A DNA stretch of 64,000 nt from Chengkuizengella marina. GTDB taxonomy: Bacteria; Bacillota; Bacilli; Paenibacillales; KCTC-33759. The first letter of the stretch is position 1. The number at the start of each line of letters is the position of its first letter. Of this stretch, positions 9,127-16,365 are shown one piece after another. The notes below the pieces were generated by a model. That model was not told the origin of the DNA, made no database searches, and saw only the letters and a list, made by a program, of their open reading frames with translations. The DNA lies in the NCBI RefSeq assembly GCF_009910845.1, contig NZ_SIJB01000030.1:62001-126000 (forward strand), in the 5' to 3' direction. Made by a program: the position numbers and the translations under genes.

Positions 9127-9918
9127 CTAATAAAAAAGTGGGATAAATAATAATTGCAATGAAATGTGAGAAACCATGTGTGCTAAAACAGCATATTCAA
9201 AACCTTTCTTCCAATAAAGGTATCCAAATAACAATCCACCAGTTCCGTTCAGTAAAAAACATCTAACAATTAAATTTGTTGATAATTCTCCAAACAACAT
9301 CTCAGTAGCAGGTAAATGACCAGCAGCAAACAAAGCTGCAGAGATAACAATAGCAATCCAATAATACTTATTATTTAAAGAACTTTTATTACGATTGAAA
9401 ATCTTCTGAAAAATCCATATCAATAAAGACATAAAAAATAATCTTAGTAGTATTTCCTCAAAAAACCCACCATATAAAACGCCTACTAATAATGCTAAAA
9501 AAGAAAATTCAGGAGTGTTTTCTCTAATCAAGGGAATTTGATATTGATAATAAAATCTATCTGCTCCAGAAATAATCAAAGCTATAAATACACCAAAAAT
9601 AACAGATAATAAAACTGACTTTTTATTCAGACTGACTTTTTCCTTGTTAAACAACGAAGTGAATATATTTAGAGAAAAGCCTGTTTTTCGTGCTAATTTA
9701 ATACCAATAAGAGATAATCCAAAAGAGATGAAGAATAACTGAAATGAAGTAACAAGTATTAAAAGATTTATCGGTAAAGGAATTGTTCCTATAAACTCAT
9801 CGTATTGATTGGGAAGGGTACGTTGTAATATATCTAATTGATAGGGTAATACAAAAAATCCAGATATAAAACATATAAATGATAAAAATAACGATATTTT
9901 AAAATCTAATTTATTCAT
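9127..9918 (-). CDS. CPBP family intramembrane metalloprotease
   Basis: A 263-residue polytopic membrane protein with about seven or eight hydrophobic helices. The CPBP (Abi/Rce1-like) motifs are present: 'FFEEILLRLFF' (EExxxR) near residue 153, 'FAAGHLPA' near 197 and 'HMVSHI' near 246, supplying Glu and His metal ligands. Members cleave membrane or lipidated peptides and some give bacteriocin self-immunity. The ATG directly abuts the stop of the upstream MFS gene, so the two are translationally coupled. Confidence 0.85.
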   Translation of the reverse strand: MNKLDFKISLFLSFICFISGFFVLPYQLDILQRTLPNQYDEFIGTIPLPINLLILVTSFQLFFISFGLSLIGIKLARKTGFSLNIFTSLFNKEKVSLNKKSVLLSVIFGVFIALIISGADRFYYQYQIPLIRENTPEFSFLALLVGVLYGGFFEEILLRLFFMSLLIWIFQKIFNRNKSSLNNKYYWIAIVISAALFAAGHLPATEMLFGELSTNLIVRCFLLNGTGGLLFGYLYWKKGFEYAVLAHMVSHISLQLLFIPLFY

Positions 9919-11217
9919 TTATCTACTCTTTTCTTGAGTACTCCATTTTTTTAGAAAATAGCTATTTTGATTACCAAGAGACCATATAACAACAGGAATA
10001 AGCAGTAGTGAAAAGATACCACCGGCAATTGAAAGTACTGCATAACTGGAATGAGCAACAACTATACCAGATAATGCTCCACCTGATGCTCCAGCCAAAG
10101 CGATTAATACATCAACAGTTCCTTGTATTTTTGCACGATTGGATGGATTAGTTGCATCTACGATGATAGTTGTACCACTAATCAATCCAAAATTCCAACC
10201 AAGCCCAAGTAAAACGAGAGAAATAACAAGTATCATCAAGGAATCTACTGGTGCTACTGCAGCTAGAACACCAGAAGCAAGTAGAATGCTGCCAGCAGCA
10301 ATGGCCATTGAAGTTCTTCCAATCTTATCTACAAGGATACCCGTCACAAGAGATGGTAGGTACATTGCTCCTATATGGAAGCCAATTACTAGCCCAACCG
10401 CTCGCAAACCATGCCCATGATCCCCCATATGTACGGGTGTCATCGTCATAATGGAAACCATGACTATCTGAGTTAGAATCATAATTGTTGCTCCTACTAC
10501 AATTTTTCGTTTTTTTAATGTTTGTTTACTGGATTTTTTGTCAGTATGATTATCTTCAAAAGTTCCCATTCCTTCAATTGCTTTGGCAACGATGAGAGGG
10601 TCTGGGCGAAGTAAAACTAGAAGTATCAAACCGGCAAGGATGAAGGCAGCAGCCGCTAAAATGAACGGACCAGCTAGAGCTGGGACTCCAATTGATATTG
10701 CAAAACGTCCCATTACATCAACTAAGTTTGGACCTGCAACAGCACCTAAGGTGGTTGAAACCATCGCAATACTGATTGCTGTTCCTCGCTGTGTGGGATT
10801 TGCTAAGTCTGTACCTGCATAACGAGCTTGTAAGTTAGTAGCAGTCCCAGCACCATAGATTAGCAGTGAAGCAAAAAGAAGTGCTATATTGTTAGTTAAT
10901 GCTGAGATCACTACTCCTATTGCACCTAGTCCACCAGTCAAGAACCCAGTGGCAAGCCCTGAACGACGACCAAAATGCTGTGATAGTCGTCCTACAAGCA
11001 GTGCAGATCCAGCAGATCCTAAAGTGAACAAGGCAACTGGAACTCCTGCATAACTATCTGTACCTAGCATGTCTTGTGCAAGAAGTGCTCCGACCGTTAG
11101 ACCCGCTGCAAGTCCTGCACCCCCGAAAATTTGTGAAATGACAACAATAATCAACGTCCTTCGATATAACTGTCGTTGTTTTTCTGGAGAATCAATGTAT
11201 TTTTCATAATTCATCAT
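9919..11217 (-). CDS. MFS transporter
   Basis: A 432-residue transporter with twelve predicted membrane helices. 'GRLSQHFGRRSG' after helix 2 is the family's signature loop, and 'GILVDKIGRTSMA' is the equivalent in the second half. A hydrophilic linker with 'HTDKKSSKQTLKKRK' separates the two six-helix halves. It resembles drug or metabolite exporters, but no substrate can be assigned. The gene is followed with no gap by the CPBP protease gene. The 216 bases upstream (11218-11433) contain nothing else recognisable. Confidence 0.85.
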   Translation of the reverse strand: MMNYEKYIDSPEKQRQLYRRTLIIVVISQIFGGAGLAAGLTVGALLAQDMLGTDSYAGVPVALFTLGSAGSALLVGRLSQHFGRRSGLATGFLTGGLGAIGVVISALTNNIALLFASLLIYGAGTATNLQARYAGTDLANPTQRGTAISIAMVSTTLGAVAGPNLVDVMGRFAISIGVPALAGPFILAAAAFILAGLILLVLLRPDPLIVAKAIEGMGTFEDNHTDKKSSKQTLKKRKIVVGATIMILTQIVMVSIMTMTPVHMGDHGHGLRAVGLVIGFHIGAMYLPSLVTGILVDKIGRTSMAIAAGSILLASGVLAAVAPVDSLMILVISLVLLGLGWNFGLISGTTIIVDATNPSNRAKIQGTVDVLIALAGASGGALSGIVVAHSSYAVLSIAGGIFSLLLIPVVIWSLGNQNSYFLKKWSTQEKSR

Positions 11218-11433
11218 TCAGTCTACCTTCTCTCCTATATTTAACTCCCTTTTAATGATCTTGTTAGTTCAGTCTATTAAATCAGAATAATCTTTCATTT
11301 TATAAAAACTTTATATATATTTGTTTACCAATATAATTATACTTAAAGGAATTGTAGATAGTAAATACAAATATATCTAATATTCCTTCATAAGTAAGTA
11401 TTATATTGACTCTTACTAATTCATTGCTAAATA

Positions 11434-12393
11434 TCAAATTTCAAAAGTTGCTTGATTCATCATTTTGATTCCATCTATCTCTTTTAAATCATTTATGAGA
11501 TGAAATAAGGCATCATCTTTCTTTTTCGCTTCAATCATGACATCTATTTGCTCTGTTTGATTTGCAATCGTGCGTAAAAATTCCAACAAAAACTGTGAGT
11601 TAACATAATCTGCGTGACCTCGTGGGTCCTTTTCACTTTTAGGGCTGGAGACGTGAATTTTAGGAGGAATATTTTGAATATTCCAAGTTTCTTTTATTCT
11701 AGGCCATAATTCATCGGCTTTTTCTCCTTCATTATTGACCCAGTGATGATGGATATCCAGAACCATTGGAACCTTTAATTTCTCACATATTTCTAATGTT
11801 TCTTTTGCAGTATACGTTTTATCGTCATTTTCTAATGTTATTCTTCTTCTAATGTTCTCCTCTAATTTTTTAAAATTTTCTACAAATCGTTCAATACTCT
11901 TAGGTTTATTGGCATATGCCCCTCCGATGTGAATATTATATTTAGCTCGTTCATCCAATTCCATGGCTTCTAACATCATTAAGTGTTTTTGTAAATCGAG
12001 AACAGAGTTTTTAAGAACTTCTTCTCTTGGAGTGCTTAGAACAGTAAAATGGTCAGGATGAAAACTTACACGCATTTTATGTAGCTTTACATAGTCTCCA
12101 ATTTTTTTAAACTTTTCTTTTAAAAAAGGGAAGGGGTCCCAATCTTGCAACATTTCATGACCAATTAGTGGAATTAGTTTTGAAGAAAAACGATAAACAG
12201 AAATATCATGAGCATGATTATGATATAAAAGCCTTAGTGTATTTTGTAAGTTTTCTTCGGCAATTCTCTCCAACTTTCGAATAGCTGCTTCACGATCTTT
12301 AATTTTTTTAAAACTGGTAGCTGTCATCGTTTTAGAAGGTGAAGCATTTTTTACAATCACTGACATGGCTACATATCCAAGTCGTACAATCAT
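11434..12393 (-). CDS. uvsE: UV DNA damage endonuclease
   Basis: A 319-residue UVDE-family TIM-barrel endonuclease that nicks DNA 5' to cyclobutane dimers, 6-4 photoproducts and some abasic sites. 'VRLGYV' at the N-terminus, 'HPDHFTVL' near 115, 'NIHIGG' near 152, 'LENDDKTYT' near 187 and 'VLDIHHHWVN' near 216 supply the expected metal-binding His, Glu and Asp residues. The length is normal for Bacillus UvsE, which acts in spore DNA repair. GGAGGGTATGGG precedes the ATG. It is a single-gene unit. Confidence 0.92.
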   Translation of the reverse strand: MIVRLGYVAMSVIVKNASPSKTMTATSFKKIKDREAAIRKLERIAEENLQNTLRLLYHNHAHDISVYRFSSKLIPLIGHEMLQDWDPFPFLKEKFKKIGDYVKLHKMRVSFHPDHFTVLSTPREEVLKNSVLDLQKHLMMLEAMELDERAKYNIHIGGAYANKPKSIERFVENFKKLEENIRRRITLENDDKTYTAKETLEICEKLKVPMVLDIHHHWVNNEGEKADELWPRIKETWNIQNIPPKIHVSSPKSEKDPRGHADYVNSQFLLEFLRTIANQTEQIDVMIEAKKKDDALFHLINDLKEIDGIKMMNQATFEI

Positions 12394-12473
12394 CCCATAC
12401 CCTCCGTTAACATAAACTTTATATTATGTTTAAGTTGTCCAACTAGAGGGAATATCAACCCATATTTTTAATT

Positions 12474-12502
12474 AAAAAAAAGACGACCGCAGAGAGTCGC
12501 CT
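12474..12502 (-). terminator. terminator after first GH30 gene
   Basis: On the minus strand AGGCGAC (12502-12496) pairs with GTCGTCT (12487-12481), one G-T pair, followed by seven or more T. It lies 22 bases after the GH30 stop. Confidence 0.75.
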
Positions 12503-12523
12503 ATACATTATCAATATATATAT

Positions 12524-14446
12524 TTATTGTATAATATAATGGAACTTCTCCCATCCATCAATAGAGGTACGATTCGCAATTAATGGACTATTCCCACCGT
12601 CCTCAGCTGTAACATATAATCCATTTGCCTTTGCTTGAAGGGAGAAAGTGTCATCGCCGTTATCTATCCATCTAAATCGCTCCCATTCTTGTATAACATC
12701 ACGATTGGCAATTAAATTGCTATCACCACCATCTTCGGCAGTCACATATTTTCCATTTGCTAATGATCTTAGTGCTATAAAACCATCTCCTCCGTCAACG
12801 ACTTCAAATTGTTCCCATCCTTGTGCAACATCGCGATTGGCGATTAATGGACTATTCCCAGCATCTTCTGCAGTGACATAATGGTTATTTGCCATTGCTA
12901 TAATTGCAATAATGGATCCAATGGGCGCTTCAGATCCCGTGCCTCCAGATTCACTTTTCATCCATTTATAAGTACCAACAGTTTTTGCTGGAAGGGTTGC
13001 GAAAATCTCTTTTGATCCAGATAAAATTTTGAAGGTTTGGTCCGTATTTGTCTGGTTAATGACTATGGAAACAATCGAATTGTCAGGATTCAAAAAGGAA
13101 ACATTAGTCACTGTAGCAGCTGACCCATAATTACTATCAATCCGTTTTGCTCCTTCTTCAACAAATTTAGAAAATTGAGCAATAAAGTTATATTCTGGTG
13201 TTATCCAATAAGAATCTCTGTCGGTTGGGCTTTGAATAAACATTGTTGGATCTGGAGTGCCTGTCCATTGTTCAGGTGCGATGTTCTGATCAAGCATGGT
13301 TACCCAAGCATTATATGAAATGGCCCAATTGCGGAAATATTGTGCAATACGATCTGCACCACTCGTTCCCCATACGGTACGTTCAGTGACTAGTACATTT
13401 TTATTTGTGTAATTGTTATGAACTTCTGTCATTCGTGTTGGTTCACCAGCGTAATCGTGGAAAGCAACACCATCTATGGCAGCATTAGCTTGCGGGTTGT
13501 TTAGGATTTCGGGGATGTAATCCCAAACTTGTTCAAAGTTATGATCAAAAGACCATAGTTTTGTTGTGATACCATGTGTATTAAATTCGTTGTTTAATGC
13601 TAAGATGATTTCTCTCTCATTCTCTGGTGTTAGCTGCATACTAGGATAATCCGGTGCAGCATAAAGTGGTTCGTTTTGAATCGTCATTGCATAAATTGGA
13701 ATACCTAAATTTCCATAGGCTTGAATGGCTTTTCTATAATATTCTGCTAAATCTTCATGATGCTCCCATTTTATATAACCACCTATTAAATTGTTGTTGG
13801 TTTTCATCCATGCTGGAGCAGACCAGGAGCTTGCAAATATTTTGATCGGATTTCCAGTCTCGTTCCCTATAGCAATCGCTTGTTGAACAGTAGATATAAT
13901 ATTGAAATCGATATCTTTTTGGATGGAAAACTGACCTGGGACATCCTCATAAGAATAAAATTCGCGACCTGTAAAATCTGAGGTTCCGAATGTAATTCTA
14001 AATACATTCATTCCAGCACCATTAACAGGGTCAATAAGTTTGCGCAGTACTTCATCACGTTTTTGTGGTGTCATTAGAGATAAGTTATATATCGTGGATT
14101 CTTCTAAAGATGTACCTAATCCTAATATGGTTTGATATTCAATATTCGGGTTTACTTGAATGGTCGTAACATTTGCTCCACTAGGATCAGTTAAAGGAAT
14201 ATCTAATTGCCTACTTAACTGATTTTCAACACCGGTCATTGCAAATGCTGGATCAATATACCAATTTCCACTCTTTGGTGGGGTATTGCTAGATTCTGAA
14301 CTAAAATAAACTTCTGCTACTGTTGGGGCAGCGCTTACATTATTGTTTACAGACAGTGAGAAAATTAGAGATGTAAAGGTAAGTACAAAGATGAGTGCAA
14401 GAATAATAAATTTTTGAAAAGAATGTTGTACTGTATTCATTGACAT
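12524..14446 (-). CDS. secreted GH30 glycoside hydrolase with C-terminal fascin-like trefoil
   Basis: A 640-residue protein with a signal peptide (cleavage likely after 'NNVSA'), a GH30 (beta/alpha)8 domain with side beta-domain over about 45-490, and a C-terminal beta-trefoil from about 510. In the trefoil 'GKYVTAEDGG.S.LIANRD' recurs three times, as in fascin-like carbohydrate-binding domains. Acid/base Glu259 lies in 'IQNEPLYA' and nucleophile Glu355 in 'VLVTERTVWG'. GH30 members cleave beta-1,6-glucans, glucosylceramide or xylans; the specificity here is unknown. A paralogue without the trefoil lies upstream. A cre site sits at its promoter. Confidence 0.88.
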   Translation of the reverse strand: MSMNTVQHSFQKFIILALIFVLTFTSLIFSLSVNNNVSAAPTVAEVYFSSESSNTPPKSGNWYIDPAFAMTGVENQLSRQLDIPLTDPSGANVTTIQVNPNIEYQTILGLGTSLEESTIYNLSLMTPQKRDEVLRKLIDPVNGAGMNVFRITFGTSDFTGREFYSYEDVPGQFSIQKDIDFNIISTVQQAIAIGNETGNPIKIFASSWSAPAWMKTNNNLIGGYIKWEHHEDLAEYYRKAIQAYGNLGIPIYAMTIQNEPLYAAPDYPSMQLTPENEREIILALNNEFNTHGITTKLWSFDHNFEQVWDYIPEILNNPQANAAIDGVAFHDYAGEPTRMTEVHNNYTNKNVLVTERTVWGTSGADRIAQYFRNWAISYNAWVTMLDQNIAPEQWTGTPDPTMFIQSPTDRDSYWITPEYNFIAQFSKFVEEGAKRIDSNYGSAATVTNVSFLNPDNSIVSIVINQTNTDQTFKILSGSKEIFATLPAKTVGTYKWMKSESGGTGSEAPIGSIIAIIAMANNHYVTAEDAGNSPLIANRDVAQGWEQFEVVDGGDGFIALRSLANGKYVTAEDGGDSNLIANRDVIQEWERFRWIDNGDDTFSLQAKANGLYVTAEDGGNSPLIANRTSIDGWEKFHYIIQ

Positions 14447-14507
14447 GTAAATCCTCCTTAAAAAAGTATCGTTGAATGGACCTTTCTAACCCCCTATCTA
14501 TATTGTT

Positions 14508-14522
14508 ATGGAATCGTTTTCA
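14508..14522. promoter_or_regulatory. CcpA cre site of first GH30 gene
   Basis: ATGGAATCGTTTTCA fits the cre consensus WTGNAANCGNWNNCW at every defined position, and the reverse strand, shifted by one base, also fits. It starts seven bases downstream of the -10 box, covering the transcription start, so CcpA should block initiation when preferred sugars are present. Confidence 0.75.
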
Positions 14523-14529
14523 TTTTTTG

Positions 14530-14558
14530 ATTATACTAATATATTGATATTTATTCAA
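14530..14558 (-). promoter_or_regulatory. sigma-A promoter of first GH30 gene
   Basis: Minus-strand TTGAAT (14558-14553), 17-base spacer, TATAAT (14535-14530). The same layout of promoter plus cre occurs before the second GH30 gene. Confidence 0.7.
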
Positions 14559-14573
14559 TGAATAGATTTACTT

Positions 14574-14605
14574 TTTATCAGGTGGAGAGCTCTCCACCTG
14601 ATAAA
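14574..14605. repeat. perfect 32-bp palindrome between the GH30 genes
   Basis: The 16-base arm at 14574-14589, centred on GAGAGCTCTC, is perfectly repeated in reverse at 14590-14605. It lies 30 bases after the upstream GH30 stop. Neither side has a T run in the direction of a good intrinsic terminator, so it may be an mRNA-end hairpin or a protein-binding site. Confidence 0.7.
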
Positions 14606-14634
14606 GAAGCTCAAGTTTGGCTTAGAATATATCA

Positions 14635-16116
14635 TTAATTTACTTTAGCCCATGTATATGTTCCAACCGTCTTAGCAGGAATAGTAGCAAGAAGTTCATA
14701 TTCTTCTGATAGAATTTTGAAGGTTTGATCTGTATCAGATTGATTGATGACTACAGAAACGATTGTTCCATCTGGATTTAAGAAAGAAACATTTGTTACT
14801 GTTTCTGCTGATCCATAGTCACTTTCAATACGTTTTGCTCCGTCTTGCAAAAACTTAGAAAACTGAGCAATGAAGTAATATTCTGGTGTGATCCAATACG
14901 TATCTCGATCTATAGGATTTTGGATAAACATCGTTGGATCTGGAGTGCCTGTCCATTGTTCAGGTGCAATGTTTTGATCAAGCATAGTCACCCAAGCGTT
15001 ATAGGAGGTTGCCCAGTTTCGAATATATTGAGCTATTCGATCGGCACCCATTGTTCCCCATACTGTACGTTCTGTAACTAATACATTTTTATCAGGATAC
15101 TTGTCATGTACCTGTGTCATGATTGTTGGTTCACCACTATAATCATGAAATGCAATACTGTCTATAGCTGCATTTGCCTCAGGGTCATCTAAAATTTTAG
15201 GAATATAAGTCCAAGCTTGTCCAAAATTATGATCAAAAGTCCATAACTTTGTAGTAATGCCATGTGTCTCAAATTCTTTTTTTAATGCAAGGATGATATC
15301 ACGTTCATCTTCTGGTAAAAGTCTCATGCTAGGGTAGTCTGGTGCAGCATAAAGCGGCTCGTTTTGTATCGTCATTGCATAAATCGGAATATCTAGTTTT
15401 TCATATTCTTGAACGGCTTTACGATAGTATTCAGCTAAATCATTGATGTGCTCTAATTTTAAAAATCCTCCAATTAAACTGTTGCTGTTTTTCATCCAAG
15501 CGGGGGCTGACCAAGAGCTAGCATATATTTTAATCGGATTGCCTGTTTCTTCTCCTATCGTAATCGCTTCTTGAACGGTTGCTACAATATTGTTTTCAAT
15601 ATCTTTTTGGATAGAGAATTCACCTGGTATATCCTCATAGGTATAAAACTCTTGTCCTGTAAAATCTGAAGTACCAAACGTAATTCTAAATGTACTCATA
15701 CCTATACCATTGACTGGGTCTATGAGCTTACGAAGCACTTCATCACGTTTTTCAGGAGACATTAAAGATAAATTATAAATCGTTGATTCCTCTAATGAAG
15801 TTCCAATTCCTAACATGGTTTGGTACTCTATCGCTGGATCAATGTGAATCGTAGTTACTTCCTCATCACTTGGTTTTGTTAAAGTGATATCTTCTTGTTT
15901 ACTCAATTTGTGTTGAACACCTTCCATTGCAAATGCAGGATCAATATACCAATCTGCATCCTTAGGAGCTGTATTTGTAGATTCTGAACTAAAATAAACC
16001 TCTGCGTTCATATTTGAAGCTGTTAAGTTTCGAATAAAAAATATAACAATGATTACAATAGCAGCAACTAATACCAATGTTATGACTTTTTTATTCGATT
16101 TTGCTGTTTTTGTCAT
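14635..16116 (-). CDS. GH30 glycoside hydrolase, membrane-anchored paralogue
   Basis: A 493-residue paralogue of the neighbouring GH30 gene, clearly alike through the whole catalytic region (for example 'VYFSSES.NT.PK', 'YQT.LG.GTSLEESTIYNLSLM'). Acid/base Glu253 is in 'IQNEPLYA' and nucleophile Glu349 in 'VLVTERTVWG'. It lacks the C-terminal trefoil. Its N-terminal hydrophobic segment (about 11-28) has no clear cleavage site and may be an uncleaved anchor. A promoter with cre lies directly upstream. The pair probably arose by tandem duplication and then split into a released, carbohydrate-binding form and a cell-attached form. Confidence 0.85.
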   Translation of the reverse strand: MTKTAKSNKKVITLVLVAAIVIIVIFFIRNLTASNMNAEVYFSSESTNTAPKDADWYIDPAFAMEGVQHKLSKQEDITLTKPSDEEVTTIHIDPAIEYQTMLGIGTSLEESTIYNLSLMSPEKRDEVLRKLIDPVNGIGMSTFRITFGTSDFTGQEFYTYEDIPGEFSIQKDIENNIVATVQEAITIGEETGNPIKIYASSWSAPAWMKNSNSLIGGFLKLEHINDLAEYYRKAVQEYEKLDIPIYAMTIQNEPLYAAPDYPSMRLLPEDERDIILALKKEFETHGITTKLWTFDHNFGQAWTYIPKILDDPEANAAIDSIAFHDYSGEPTIMTQVHDKYPDKNVLVTERTVWGTMGADRIAQYIRNWATSYNAWVTMLDQNIAPEQWTGTPDPTMFIQNPIDRDTYWITPEYYFIAQFSKFLQDGAKRIESDYGSAETVTNVSFLNPDGTIVSVVINQSDTDQTFKILSEEYELLATIPAKTVGTYTWAKVN

Positions 16117-16138
16117 ATATATGTCCTCCTGAATAAAC

Positions 16139-16153
16139 TGAAATCGATTTCAA
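16139..16153. promoter_or_regulatory. CcpA cre site of second GH30 gene
   Basis: Read on the minus strand, TTGAAATCGATTTCA matches WTGNAANCGNWNNCW exactly. It begins six bases downstream of the -10 box, the same relation as in the paralogous gene. Confidence 0.75.
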
Positions 16154-16159
16154 TATTTG

Positions 16160-16188
16160 ATTATACCAATTATTATATGTTTTTACAA
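16160..16188 (-). promoter_or_regulatory. sigma-A promoter of second GH30 gene
   Basis: Minus-strand TTGTAA (16188-16183), 17-base spacer, TATAAT (16165-16160). Confidence 0.7.
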
Positions 16189-16280
16189 GAGAGGAAAGAA
16201 ACATGAATATATGATATATGAGTTGTTTTCATTATATATTATTGATTTTTATAAATATCCAAAAAAGTTTTAAATTAGTA

Positions 16281-16333
16281 TATAATTTAGAAGGGATTTT
16301 ATTTATTTTGTCAAAATAACACATAAAATCCCT
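16281..16333 (+). promoter_or_regulatory. -10 box and long inverted repeat in the lanKC leader
   Basis: TATAAT at 16281-16286 is followed at once by AGGGATTTTAT (16292-16302) and its exact complement at 16323-16333. A second nested repeat, TTATTTTG/CAAAATAA, lies inside. No good -35 box is seen 17 bases upstream, which would fit an activated promoter. The repeat could be an operator or an RNA hairpin; it has no T run, so it is not a plain terminator. Confidence 0.5.
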
Positions 16334-16365
16334 ATTCTTTCAATAACCGACAGGAGGTAGAAAAG

